From: Nitrospira sp.
Lineage (GTDB): Bacteria; Nitrospirota; Nitrospiria; Nitrospirales; Nitrospiraceae
Length of the DNA stretch: 61,905 nt
Assembly (NCBI GenBank): GCA_019636835.1
Contig: JAHBWU010000011.1
Span: 1 to 61,905, forward strand
Reading direction: 5' to 3'
This document shows, one piece after another, positions 36,472-44,823 of the stretch (position 1 is the stretch's first letter; each line of letters begins with the position of its first letter). Made by a program: the position numbers and the translations under genes. The notes below the pieces were generated by a model, which saw only the letters and a list, made by a program, of their open reading frames with translations, was not told the origin of the DNA and did not search any database.

Positions 36472-36990
36472 ATGACACCACGAGGATATGAACCAGGACC
36501 CGTCACGCGCTTTCTCGCAGAGGATCACCGACGATTGGAGCAACTACTTCAGACGGCCGTTGCTTCCGCGGACCAAGTGGTGCAGGGAGTGTACGATCAT
36601 TTTCGAGCCGGACTGCTCCGGCACATCGGGATGGAGGAGAAGATTCTTTTGCCGGCGGCACAGCGATGGAATGGAGGACAGCCGCTTTCGATTGCGGCGA
36701 AGCTGCGGCTCGATCACGGGGCCCTTGCGGCCTTACTCATGCCGTCTCCCACCACCGAGGTCGTAGGTACGATCCGTAAAATTTTGGAGCAGCATAACCT
36801 CGTTGAGGAAGGCCCTGACGGTTTGTACGAAATCTGTGATAGATTGGCGGGGGCCGAGCAATTGATGACCAGGCTGCGCGCCGCTCCGGAACCGGCGGTG
36901 ATTCCGCATTCCGATACTCCGGCTGTCCTTGGCGCAGTCCATCGTGCCTTGGAGCGTGCCGGTTACACTTTGGGCTCGGATTCCCGTTGA
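36472..36990 (+). CDS. Hemerythrin HHE-domain protein
   Basis: A 172-residue, all-helical protein. HHE-type metal ligands are visible: EDHRRLEQLL early, HFRAGLLRHIGMEEKILLP in the second helix, and LRLDHGALAALL in the third. Such domains bind a di-iron centre that senses or carries oxygen, nitric oxide or peroxide. It sits alone, 140 bases before prfC. Confidence 0.88.
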   Translation: MTPRGYEPGPVTRFLAEDHRRLEQLLQTAVASADQVVQGVYDHFRAGLLRHIGMEEKILLPAAQRWNGGQPLSIAAKLRLDHGALAALLMPSPTTEVVGTIRKILEQHNLVEEGPDGLYEICDRLAGAEQLMTRLRAAPEPAVIPHSDTPAVLGAVHRALERAGYTLGSDSR

Positions 36991-37130
36991 GTAACGAGTC
37001 AGGAGAAGGTCAAAGAAAATACCAACCATTGTTCGAACGCGATCAACCAGACTAACTCAACAGCCCGACTCGCTCACCGCGTGAGAATCATTCCTCTCCA
37101 AACACGATATGGCATGTTGCTTCTCACACC

Positions 37131-38735
37131 ATGACGATTGAAACAGCTTCACTAAACGAACTCGCCGCCGCCACTGCACGCAGGCGAACCTTTGCCATCA
37201 TCAGCCATCCGGATGCCGGTAAAACGACGCTGACCGAAAAGCTTCTCTTGTACTCCGGCCTGATCCGAACCGCGGGCATGGTGCGCGGGCGCAAAGGCGG
37301 CAAAACCACAGCCTCGGATTGGATGGGAATGGAGCAGGAGCGCGGCATTTCCATCACGGCTTCGGCCATGCAGTTTCCCTACAAAGACGCCGTGGTGAAT
37401 CTACTGGATACGCCCGGCCATCAAGATTTCTCCGAAGATACCTATCGCACCTTGACGGCAGCCGACAGTGCCATCATGGTCATCGATGCAGCCAAAGGTG
37501 TGGAAACCCAGACACGCAAACTGTTCGCCGTGTGCCGCATGCGTCGGATCCCTGTCCTGACCTTGATCAACAAGATGGACCTGCCGGGACGCCCACCGCT
37601 CGACCTGATGACCGAAGTGGAGCAGGCATTGGACATTCACGCCAGCGCGATCAACTGGCCGATCGGGTCCGGCAGTGACTTCGTGGGTATTGTCACCCGT
37701 GCCGACAGCCAGGTGCAGCTCTTCAGCAAGACCATGCACGGCGGCGCGACCAAAGTTGAAACCGACACGTTGCCGCTGGCGGCGCTCGGCTCTCAGGGCA
37801 GGGTCTCGCAGGATACGATGGCACAGGTGCACCATGATCTGGAGCTCTTGGAGATCGCCGGAAATCCTTTCACACGCGAGCAGTTTCTCCAGGGGGAAAT
37901 CACCCCGGTCTTTTTCGCGTCCGCGCTCACGAATTTTGGGGTTGAAAGCTTTCTCGACGCGTTTGTGGATATGGCGCCGAGTCCCGGCATGCGGCCCGCC
38001 GACCGTGATGATGGGTCCGAACTCTTCGTCAACCCGACTGACATGCCGTTCAGCGCTTATGTCTTCAAGCTACAAGCGAATATGAACCCCAAGCATCGAG
38101 ACAGCACCGCCTTTCTTCGGATCTGTTCCGGACGTTTCGATCGGGATATGGTGGTCAAGCATCACCGATTGGGTCGCGATATTCGACTGGCGAGACCGCA
38201 CAGTCTGGTGGCGCAGGAACGCAGTACGGTCGAAGAAGCCTATCCTGGCGACATCATCGGAATCGTCAATCCCGGAATCTTCGCCATCGGCGATACGGTG
38301 TCGCTCACTGGAGGCTTCAACTTTAAACCGCTCCCGCAATTCCAACCTGAGATTTTCGCACGTCTGCGACCGACGGATGTCGGGAAACGAAAAGCCTTCG
38401 ACAAAGGGGTCTCCCAGATGGCGCAGGAAGGAACCGTCCAGATCATGCGCAGTCTCCATGATCAGGAGATATTGATCGCCGCGGTCGGTCGTCTCCAGTT
38501 CGATGTGTTGCAGTATCGGCTGCGCAACGAATACCGTGTCGAAACCATTCTTGACGCGCTCCCATTCAGCTGCAGCGCCTGGTTGGAGGGAGATCCCGCC
38601 ACATTCAAATCACCGTCGGCATCAATGTTGGTGAAGGACCAACGGGATCGAGTCGTCGTCCTCTTCGGCGATCAGCTCATGAAGACCATCGCACGCGATC
38701 GGAACCCCGATCATGTGCTGCGGGACATGGGGTAG
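37131..38735 (+). CDS. prfC: Peptide chain release factor 3
   Basis: A 534-residue translational GTPase of normal RF3 length. G-motifs: G1 SHPDAGKTTLTEKLLLYSG, G2 region with DWMGMEQERGISI, G3 DTPGHQDF, G4 NKMD. The RF3-type C-terminus contains VGRLQFDVLQYRLRNEY. It removes RF1 and RF2 from the ribosome after peptide release. The gene stands alone, with gaps on both sides. Confidence 0.97.
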   Translation: MTIETASLNELAAATARRRTFAIISHPDAGKTTLTEKLLLYSGLIRTAGMVRGRKGGKTTASDWMGMEQERGISITASAMQFPYKDAVVNLLDTPGHQDFSEDTYRTLTAADSAIMVIDAAKGVETQTRKLFAVCRMRRIPVLTLINKMDLPGRPPLDLMTEVEQALDIHASAINWPIGSGSDFVGIVTRADSQVQLFSKTMHGGATKVETDTLPLAALGSQGRVSQDTMAQVHHDLELLEIAGNPFTREQFLQGEITPVFFASALTNFGVESFLDAFVDMAPSPGMRPADRDDGSELFVNPTDMPFSAYVFKLQANMNPKHRDSTAFLRICSGRFDRDMVVKHHRLGRDIRLARPHSLVAQERSTVEEAYPGDIIGIVNPGIFAIGDTVSLTGGFNFKPLPQFQPEIFARLRPTDVGKRKAFDKGVSQMAQEGTVQIMRSLHDQEILIAAVGRLQFDVLQYRLRNEYRVETILDALPFSCSAWLEGDPATFKSPSASMLVKDQRDRVVVLFGDQLMKTIARDRNPDHVLRDMG

Positions 38736-39046
38736 GATTCTTCTTTTCCGAAGATCAAGTTCGAACGACCGAAACACTTTCTTTCGCTAGGTTAATCTCG
38801 AAACAAGACTTCTCCTATCTCGCTGTCACGTTGCCCTTAACATTATCGGCAAGCCACCAGGAGTGAACAACGCCACCCGCCCGTCGTTGGTCGTGCTCGT
38901 CAAAATCGTGTTCGCAGGCCAATCGGCTGGTGTCATGGCTGAGATTAATACAATCCCCTCTAAAGAGGGGGAATGCAGCACCAGATTGACACGCAACGGT
39001 GTCAGCTGTAGCCTCACCTCCCTCTCCTTCCTCCTGCGGGGCGTCC
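38736..39046. other. Intergenic region upstream of the WFVGGEV gene cluster
   Basis: 311 bases with overlapping short frames on both strands but no clear gene. A small hairpin CCCCTC/GAGGGG lies near 38955-38971. One leftward frame contains protein-like sequence (AMTPADWPANTI), which could be the remnant of a former gene, but there is no start signal or family match. Confidence 0.4.
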
Positions 39047-40792
39047 ATGGTCTCTTCATCAACGATTGTGCGGAGTGTGTTTCGCAGGGGCCTATCTTCC
39101 GTGCAAGGGTTTATCTTCGTCTTCACTCTTGTGGCACCAGGCATAACTCTCCCGTCTTCTGCACAGACCGCCTCCTGCGATGCGATCCTCGGCCAGTGGA
39201 TGTGGTTTGTCGGCGGCGAGGTGACGGTCAATCGGGATGGCACGTTCACGCAACAGTCTGGGAATGCAGGAACCTGGGAGTGCAATGATCCCGCACGAGG
39301 ACGATTCACGTTCAGGTGGCGAGACGGTGGTTTCACGAACAGCTTGCTTTTGTCACCCGATGGGCAGGGACTCACCAGCACGGATACGTCTCAATGGTAT
39401 GTCACTGCACGGAGAACAGGTTCAGCGCCAAGCCCTCAGCCTCCCCTGGTTCGGAAACAGGATCCAGCGCCAAGCCCCCAGCCTCCGCTCGTTCGGGAAG
39501 AGAATTGCTGCCTGGAGGCCTATGCCTGTGAAGTCAAAAAGATCGAAGCGGCATTCGAACAGAAAAGTGCCCAGTGTCGTGGCCAGGCCGGAAACGCTCT
39601 TTGCTTCAAGGCAGCAGTGAGCGCAAAGGCCTCAGGGCTTCAAACCGCCAGTGAAAAACTCCGTCTGTGCAACCGCGCCGACAACCCTGGGGTGATGCCA
39701 CCAGGACGCACGACAGGCAACCAAGCTCCATCAGGAGGACTGAGCCCCCGCGACCTGCCACCCCCACCGTCGAGCAGCGACGAGTTTCATTCCACCGAAC
39801 AGGGCGGGGATCCCTGCCAATGTATCGCGTGGCCCGACCAGGTGGCGGGCGATGTGTTCGCCTCGGATTCTCCGGGGGCGGACCAAGGATCTCGGCCGCC
39901 GAATGGGGATGTGTTTGGCTCAGACTCACCGGAGGCGAACCAAGGCCAGCCGTCTCCGAGTGGTGATGTGTTTGGCTCGGACTGTCCCGCCGACTACAGC
40001 AATAGAGACATCCCCGGAGCTAGTGACGAGGGACGCTACGCACTCGGTTTCTCGCAGGCCATTCGCCAGTGCATGGCGGAACAAGTCACGATCGAGAACT
40101 TGGCGATCGCCGCCTTTGCAGCGAAATCCAAACGAATCGCAAACTTACTCAGGATCGCGGCGACGCCTGGTGCCATAGATGCTGTGCTCCGTCCGCCTGG
40201 GTCGTCACCGGAATCCAACCCCTATCGGAGGGGGAAAGCGGAGGCGACTCGCCTCTGTGAATGGGGTTTGAAGGTATCGCCTGTGCTGGTCGCACGTTGT
40301 CCACCCAAACGCACTCCCGTCATTGCTCCTCCGCCGCAAGCGCCTCCTCGACAACCGCTGGCGCAACTGCTGAGTGACCTGTCCTGGTTAAGGAAGATGA
40401 ACCCGACGGGGAACCAGTACAATTGCGGAAACACCGTGCTGGCCGTCTGGCAGGCGTTGAAAGGACGGCCTGCGCTTCCCGCGCCGCCAATGTCTTGTGC
40501 AGGGACGACTACGAGCCAGCTCGAAAGCATCGTTGGCGGCGAGTTTGGTCCCGCCAGCGGACCGCCGGAAATCCACAATAAGATTTTTCTCGCCGGCGAA
40601 GGCGCGCACGGCATTGTCTACGCTAAAGGTCCCCCACCTCCTGGTGAAACGCGCAATCTAGGTCATTACTTCAATATCGTGCGGTCGGCTGGTGAGGTGT
40701 ACCTGCTCGACGGGCAATTGGGACGGACGGTTTCCTGGGCAGAATATTTGCGAATGGGATTTAACGAGTTTCGGTTGCTGCCGACAAACTGA
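39047..40792 (+). CDS. Secreted modular protein: WFVGGEV domain plus papain-fold toxin-like C-terminus
   Basis: A 581-residue protein. It has a signal peptide (core FIFVFTLVAPGITL), the shared WFVGGEV domain (39176-39417), a Pro-rich tandem repeat (14 residues, twice), a cysteine-containing helical segment, and a 19-residue GDVF.SD repeat (three copies). A second helical part follows, then a C-terminal domain of about 130 residues. That domain has Cys460 in NCGNTVLAVW, His540 in GHYFNIVR and Asp555 in YLLDGQLG, the Cys-His-Asp pattern of papain-fold (Tox-PL/glutamine-deamidase-like) toxin domains of polymorphic toxins. It may deamidate or cleave a target protein. ATG 39047 was chosen for its position before the signal peptide. 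No dedicated immunity gene is recognised. Confidence 0.75.
   Translation: MVSSSTIVRSVFRRGLSSVQGFIFVFTLVAPGITLPSSAQTASCDAILGQWMWFVGGEVTVNRDGTFTQQSGNAGTWECNDPARGRFTFRWRDGGFTNSLLLSPDGQGLTSTDTSQWYVTARRTGSAPSPQPPLVRKQDPAPSPQPPLVREENCCLEAYACEVKKIEAAFEQKSAQCRGQAGNALCFKAAVSAKASGLQTASEKLRLCNRADNPGVMPPGRTTGNQAPSGGLSPRDLPPPPSSSDEFHSTEQGGDPCQCIAWPDQVAGDVFASDSPGADQGSRPPNGDVFGSDSPEANQGQPSPSGDVFGSDCPADYSNRDIPGASDEGRYALGFSQAIRQCMAEQVTIENLAIAAFAAKSKRIANLLRIAATPGAIDAVLRPPGSSPESNPYRRGKAEATRLCEWGLKVSPVLVARCPPKRTPVIAPPPQAPPRQPLAQLLSDLSWLRKMNPTGNQYNCGNTVLAVWQALKGRPALPAPPMSCAGTTTSQLESIVGGEFGPASGPPEIHNKIFLAGEGAHGIVYAKGPPPPGETRNLGHYFNIVRSAGEVYLLDGQLGRTVSWAEYLRMGFNEFRLLPTN
39176..39417 (+). other. WFVGGEV domain, copy 1
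   Basis: An ~80-residue domain beginning at Cys and running through FVGGEVT, FTQQSGN, GTWEC, RWRDGGF and LSPDG to TARR. Two cysteines bracket its first half and could form a disulfide. The same domain starts the mature parts of the next two proteins. Confidence 0.8.
39425..39508 (+). repeat. Two tandem 42-base coding repeats
   Basis: Two 14-codon units beginning APSPQPPLVR at 39425 and 39467. They form a proline-rich linker between the shared domain and the helical segment. Confidence 0.85.
39848..40018 (+). repeat. Three tandem 57-base coding repeats (GDVF units)
   Basis: Units start at 39848, 39905 and 39962, exactly 57 bases apart, each beginning GDVF(A/G)SD. The third is degenerate after its first ten codons. 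Such in-frame repeats can expand or contract by slippage and change linker length. Confidence 0.85.
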
Positions 40793-40817
40793 TCCGAACA
40801 ATTTTTGAGGGTGCGTC

Positions 40818-41954
40818 ATGGCCAAGGCAAGATCGTTGACTTTGATTTTCTTGAACATCGGAGCTGCGGCTCTTCTCATGACAACTCCCGCTCATGCCGG
40901 CTCCTGCGAGGCCGTCGTCGGCAAGTGGGCCTGGTTCGTCGGCGGCGAAGTGACGATTAAGTCCGATGGGACCTTCACGCAACAGTCCGGGAACTCGGGA
41001 ACTTGGGAATGCACCGATCCGGCCCGAGGCGCGGTGACACTCCGGTGGCGGCAAGGGGGATTTGTGAACCAGCTTGCACTGTCTCCCGATGGGCGCGGGT
41101 TATCCAGCACCGATCCATCGCAGCCATTGGTGACCGCCAAGAAAGTAGGTGTCGCGGGAACGGCTCAGTCAGCGAGAACTGTATCTCCCTCCGACATGCA
41201 TTTGTCGACGCAACCGGACGGTGTGCGGCAGTTGCCTAAAGACCTTCCGGAGCTGATGCGTGCTGCGACCGAGCGTGCTCTCCAGTGGCGCCCGGATGCG
41301 ATTCCGGTGGCGCTCGAATTCACGGAACGCGACGTTCCGAATCCGGCGATGCGTGGGCCGGAAGTCCGCTTCTCCTTCCTGTCGCCTTCCGACAGTACCG
41401 GCCTGTTTTTGACAGTGACCGTAGCCGGCGCGACTACCCACGAGGTCAGGCAGCCGCGCGACTGGGGTGTGGAGCCCTTGCCGCCGGTCTTCGTGGACTT
41501 GCCCGCTGCTGTGCGCATTGCGCGCGAACACGGCACGAAAGGTCCGGTCAATCGCGCGAGCCTGAGGATCTGGAGTCCGTCCGGTGCACCGGCGGTCTTC
41601 GCCTGGATGGTGGGGAACAAAACCGTTAACGGCGCAAGCGGCGAGGTCATCGACTACGACGTGACGGGTTATATTGCAAACTATAACGAACAGTGGGAGC
41701 GTGCGGCGCGAGGCTTGCGTGCATTGATGCGGAGCATGCGCGGGGGAGCGTCCAGCGGGAGTGGGAGCGCCTTCTCAATTCCCGATGCAGGCCCCAGCTC
41801 TGATGCCCCATATGACGACGGGTCGAAAGCCCGCGAAGCCTATGAACGGAACGCCGCAGAGAGCCGCGCCTACTGGGGCGGGAGCGCAGAGGACTACAAC
41901 CGCATCAAGAACGGCGAATGCACGTGGAGCGATTCATCGAGGTATGGTTGCTAG
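40818..41954 (+). CDS. Secreted WFVGGEV-domain protein with unknown C-terminal domain
   Basis: A 378-residue protein starting 25 bases after the toxin-like gene. Signal peptide (SLTLIFLNIGAAALLMTTPAHA), then the WFVGGEV domain (40905-41145), then a domain of about 170 residues (LPELMRAATERALQWRPDAI ... GYIANYNEQW) that I do not recognise. The tail is Ser/Gly-rich and ends in GECTWSDSSRYGC. Part of the domain 1 DNA is identical over 26 bases to the next gene (at 40932 and 42173), pointing to recent duplication or gene conversion. It could be an immunity protein, a structural partner or a parallel effector. Confidence 0.75.
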   Translation: MAKARSLTLIFLNIGAAALLMTTPAHAGSCEAVVGKWAWFVGGEVTIKSDGTFTQQSGNSGTWECTDPARGAVTLRWRQGGFVNQLALSPDGRGLSSTDPSQPLVTAKKVGVAGTAQSARTVSPSDMHLSTQPDGVRQLPKDLPELMRAATERALQWRPDAIPVALEFTERDVPNPAMRGPEVRFSFLSPSDSTGLFLTVTVAGATTHEVRQPRDWGVEPLPPVFVDLPAAVRIAREHGTKGPVNRASLRIWSPSGAPAVFAWMVGNKTVNGASGEVIDYDVTGYIANYNEQWERAARGLRALMRSMRGGASSGSGSAFSIPDAGPSSDAPYDDGSKAREAYERNAAESRAYWGGSAEDYNRIKNGECTWSDSSRYGC

Positions 41955-42055
41955 TCACGATTTGATAGGACGACCGGAAAGGAAGGTCCCACAGTTCATT
42001 TGTAGCCATTTGCCGCTGAAGCGGCTTTTCTCAACAGTCGCATGGGGGTAGAGGT

Positions 42056-43294
42056 ATGGCGCACCGACGAATGCGAGTCATGGTTTTCTGTCTGATCGCA
42101 ACATTCAACGTGTTGTCTTTACCCACTTTCTTGTATGCCTCCTCCTGCGACGCCGTCGTCGGCACATGGGCTTGGTTCGTCGGCGGCGAAGTGACGATCA
42201 AGGCTAATGGGACGTTCACGCAGCAGTCAGGCAATGCAGGCACATGGGAGTGCGTGGACAGTTCTAAGGGAGCGGTGAAGCTCAGATGGAAAAACGGCGG
42301 CTACGTCAACAGCATGGCGCTTTCGGGGGATGGCGCCAAGCTGTCCAGCACGGACCCCTCGCAATCCTTCGTCAAAGCGATCAGGATCAATCCCGAAACC
42401 GCGCTCACCGACTTGCTGGCGCCTCGTCAGACTACGAATGTCGACTCACCATCGTCGTCTCGCAGGCCCACTGGACAACCCGGCGGGACAGTGCCGATCA
42501 AACCTTCCGCCCCTCTAACAGGTTCACAAAAAAAAGGACCCGCTTCTTATGACTCTCCTCAAGGGTTTGTCAGTTCCGATCCGAAGGTCGAGGCGCGTTT
42601 CAAGCAAGGCTACGATCTGTTCACCAAGAAAAACTATGCCGCAGCCTTTCCAATCTTGATGGAGACCGCGCAAACCGGCCACCCCCGCGCGCAAGCGATG
42701 TTGGGACGAACGTATCAGGAAGGCCTGGGCCAAGCGGTGGATTACAAACGGGCCGCGGAGTGGTACGGCAAGGCAGCGGCGCAGGGCCATCGCGCCGCGC
42801 TCTATTCACTGGGAAATTTGTATTTCGAAGGTGACGGCGTGCCGAATGATCAAGTCAAAGCCATCCAACTATATCGGCAGAGCGCAGACAAGGGCTACGA
42901 CCAGGCGGAATTCATCTTGGGACTCTCCTATGAATTCGGCTGGGGCGGACTTCCCCGAGACCGTCGGACGGCGATCAAGTGGCTGGATCGAGCGGGCCGC
43001 CACAAGAACGGAGGCGCCGGTTTTATTGCAACCTGGTTGGAGAAGCCCGACACGCCGCATTTCAAAGATGAAGTCCAGCTGGGGAAATATATCGGCTCCA
43101 TCATCGATCGTCGAGCCGCCGCCGCCTTTGGCGGTGGCGGCAGTGGTGGTGGCGGAGATCCCTGCAGCAGCTATTCGGGTCCTGTGGCTTCCGCCTGCAC
43201 TCGAGGCGACGGAGGGGCAATGGACCGCTACCAGAAGAATCAACCGACCCAGGAGGACCGGAGGCAGTATGGCGCTCCAGACAGAGTGTATTGA
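42056..43294 (+). CDS. Secreted WFVGGEV-domain protein with Sel1 repeats
   Basis: A 412-residue protein with a signal peptide (VMVFCLIATFNVLSLPTFLYA), the WFVGGEV domain (42146-42384), a Ser/Pro-rich linker, and about four Sel1-type TPR-like repeats, for example ARFKQGYDLFTKKNYAAAFP and AEWYGKAAAQGHRAALYSLG. A Gly-rich Cys-containing tail follows. Sel1 repeats mediate protein-protein contacts. It ends at TGA 43292-43294, but the same frame continues open for 46 codons. It is the third member of the family in a row. Confidence 0.8.
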   Translation: MAHRRMRVMVFCLIATFNVLSLPTFLYASSCDAVVGTWAWFVGGEVTIKANGTFTQQSGNAGTWECVDSSKGAVKLRWKNGGYVNSMALSGDGAKLSSTDPSQSFVKAIRINPETALTDLLAPRQTTNVDSPSSSRRPTGQPGGTVPIKPSAPLTGSQKKGPASYDSPQGFVSSDPKVEARFKQGYDLFTKKNYAAAFPILMETAQTGHPRAQAMLGRTYQEGLGQAVDYKRAAEWYGKAAAQGHRAALYSLGNLYFEGDGVPNDQVKAIQLYRQSADKGYDQAEFILGLSYEFGWGGLPRDRRTAIKWLDRAGRHKNGGAGFIATWLEKPDTPHFKDEVQLGKYIGSIIDRRAAAAFGGGGSGGGGDPCSSYSGPVASACTRGDGGAMDRYQKNQPTQEDRRQYGAPDRVY

Positions 43295-43435
43295 CTGCTG
43301 TCGTCTAGTGGGGACGGGTGCAGCTGCACCAGCTACGGGGCGTGCAACGCAGAGAAGGCCGGCGATCGGTGGGCTGCTGAACGGATCGAGCGCGGCACTG
43401 TGAGTGGCAGCGAAAAGGACTGGTACGGGCGATGA
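43295..43435 (+). pseudogene. In-frame coding extension beyond the TGA of the Sel1 gene
   Basis: Directly after TGA 43292-43294 the frame reads on without a stop to TGA 43433-43435. The peptide, with GDGCSCTSYGAC, then DRWAAERIERG and KDWYGR, resembles the C-terminal tail just before the stop, where DPCSSYSGPVASAC leads to DRYQKNQPTQEDRRQYG. This looks like a second copy of a small Cys/Tyr-rich tail domain cut off by a nonsense mutation, or a read-through extension. Confidence 0.5.
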
Positions 43436-43556
43436 GACATCACGGGGGAAAGAAGAGGCTGCAAAGCTAATAGGCAGCCGAGGTGGGTTTGTTGACCCCT
43501 GAGAAGATTCTTCGGTAAGATCTTGCCCCCAGCCTGCGGCTCACCTGGAGGTCGCC

Positions 43557-44768
43557 ATGCCTGTTGCTCTGCTGTTCACTGCGTTCATCATGATGGTCCC
43601 CGCTGTCGTGCACGCGGATCCGAACGAAGATTTTGCCGTCTGCCGCCGGACAATAATTCAGATCGGATCGGATCCGGGATCCCCTGCCGATCAATACTGC
43701 CTCGGCCTGTCGCATGCGTTTGCACTGAACCATAAGAAGAATCGTGCGGAGGCGGCCAAATGGTTTCGCAAGGCGGCGGATCAGAACCATGCGCCTGCGC
43801 AGACGGTGTTGGGTTATCTCTACGAGCGAGGTGACGGCGTTAGGGCAAATCCGGCTGAGGCGGCCAAGTGGTACCGCAAAGCGGCGGATCAAAACAACAG
43901 CGATGGATTATTGAACCTCGGCCGGGCCTATGAACATGGAATCGGTCTTTCGAAGGACATCGGACAGGCGAGGACGTACTATCAGAAGGCGGCGACGGCC
44001 GGCTCACGCGATGCGCAGCAGGCTCTGGCCGGGTTGGGCAAGGGCCCGGAGCCCGTTACCGCGGCTCAAGCGAAGTTCGATGAAGGGGTGCGGCTGTATA
44101 AGGCCAAAGACTTTGCGGGAGCCGCCAAGATCTTTCAGAAGCTGGCGGACCAGGGCAATCCCAACGCACAGCTGCAGATAGGCTATCAATATCTCTATGG
44201 AGAAGGTGTCCGCCAGGACTCCGACGCAGCTGTCCACTGGTATCGCAAGTCCGCCGATCAGGGCAACTCCGTCGCCCAGGCTAATCTGGGGAAGATGTAC
44301 GAGGACGCGATCGGTGTGAGGGAGGATTGGGCGGAAGCGGCCCGGTGGTATCTGAAAAGCGCAGAACAAGGCTACGCGGAAGGGCAGTTCAGCCTGGGGC
44401 GGGCCTATCAATTCGGCATCGCGGTGCCGCAAAGCCGGCAGGACGCGATCCGTTGGTTCGATAAGGCCGGCGATCAAGGGCACGATCAAGCGAACTACTT
44501 CGCCAATGATCTCAAACAACGGAACCGCTACATCGGATTCCGCAACGAACAAGAACATGCGGCCGTGGTGGGCAACAAGCTCCGCGGGGTCATGCTGAAC
44601 GTCGAACCGGCCGGCCGAACGTTTCGCAATTCCGCCGAACGCATGGCCTATCTGCGACAGGCCGGCAAGCAAGCCGACTCCGAAGAAGCGATCCTCCGGT
44701 TGGAATCAAAGAATCGCGACTACAAAGCCTGCGTGGACTCCGGCGCATCAGGCTGCATTCCCCCGTGA
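43557..44768 (+). CDS. Secreted Sel1-repeat protein
   Basis: A 403-residue protein with a signal peptide (VALLFTAFIMMVPAVVHA) and about eight Sel1/TPR-like repeats in two blocks (around residues 40-160 and 170-305), each with the AxxWYxKAADQGxxxAQxxLGxxY pattern. The C-terminal ~80 residues are helical and charged and end in CIPP. It lacks the WFVGGEV domain but is closely related in its repeats to the preceding gene. Sel1 proteins can act as adaptors or as immunity-like partners of secreted toxins; that role is a guess here. Confidence 0.88.
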   Translation: MPVALLFTAFIMMVPAVVHADPNEDFAVCRRTIIQIGSDPGSPADQYCLGLSHAFALNHKKNRAEAAKWFRKAADQNHAPAQTVLGYLYERGDGVRANPAEAAKWYRKAADQNNSDGLLNLGRAYEHGIGLSKDIGQARTYYQKAATAGSRDAQQALAGLGKGPEPVTAAQAKFDEGVRLYKAKDFAGAAKIFQKLADQGNPNAQLQIGYQYLYGEGVRQDSDAAVHWYRKSADQGNSVAQANLGKMYEDAIGVREDWAEAARWYLKSAEQGYAEGQFSLGRAYQFGIAVPQSRQDAIRWFDKAGDQGHDQANYFANDLKQRNRYIGFRNEQEHAAVVGNKLRGVMLNVEPAGRTFRNSAERMAYLRQAGKQADSEEAILRLESKNRDYKACVDSGASGCIPP

Positions 44769-44823
44769 CCACCGCAGTGATAGAATTGGTGCCCCTCACT
44801 TACTGTCGTCCGTGGTCTGTTAT

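Noticed and set aside
38826..39062. Leftward 78-codon frame with protein-like text (AMTPADWPANTI)
   Set aside because: No ribosome-binding site, overlaps the signal-peptide region of the 39047 gene, and no family recognised; possibly a remnant, but not supportable.
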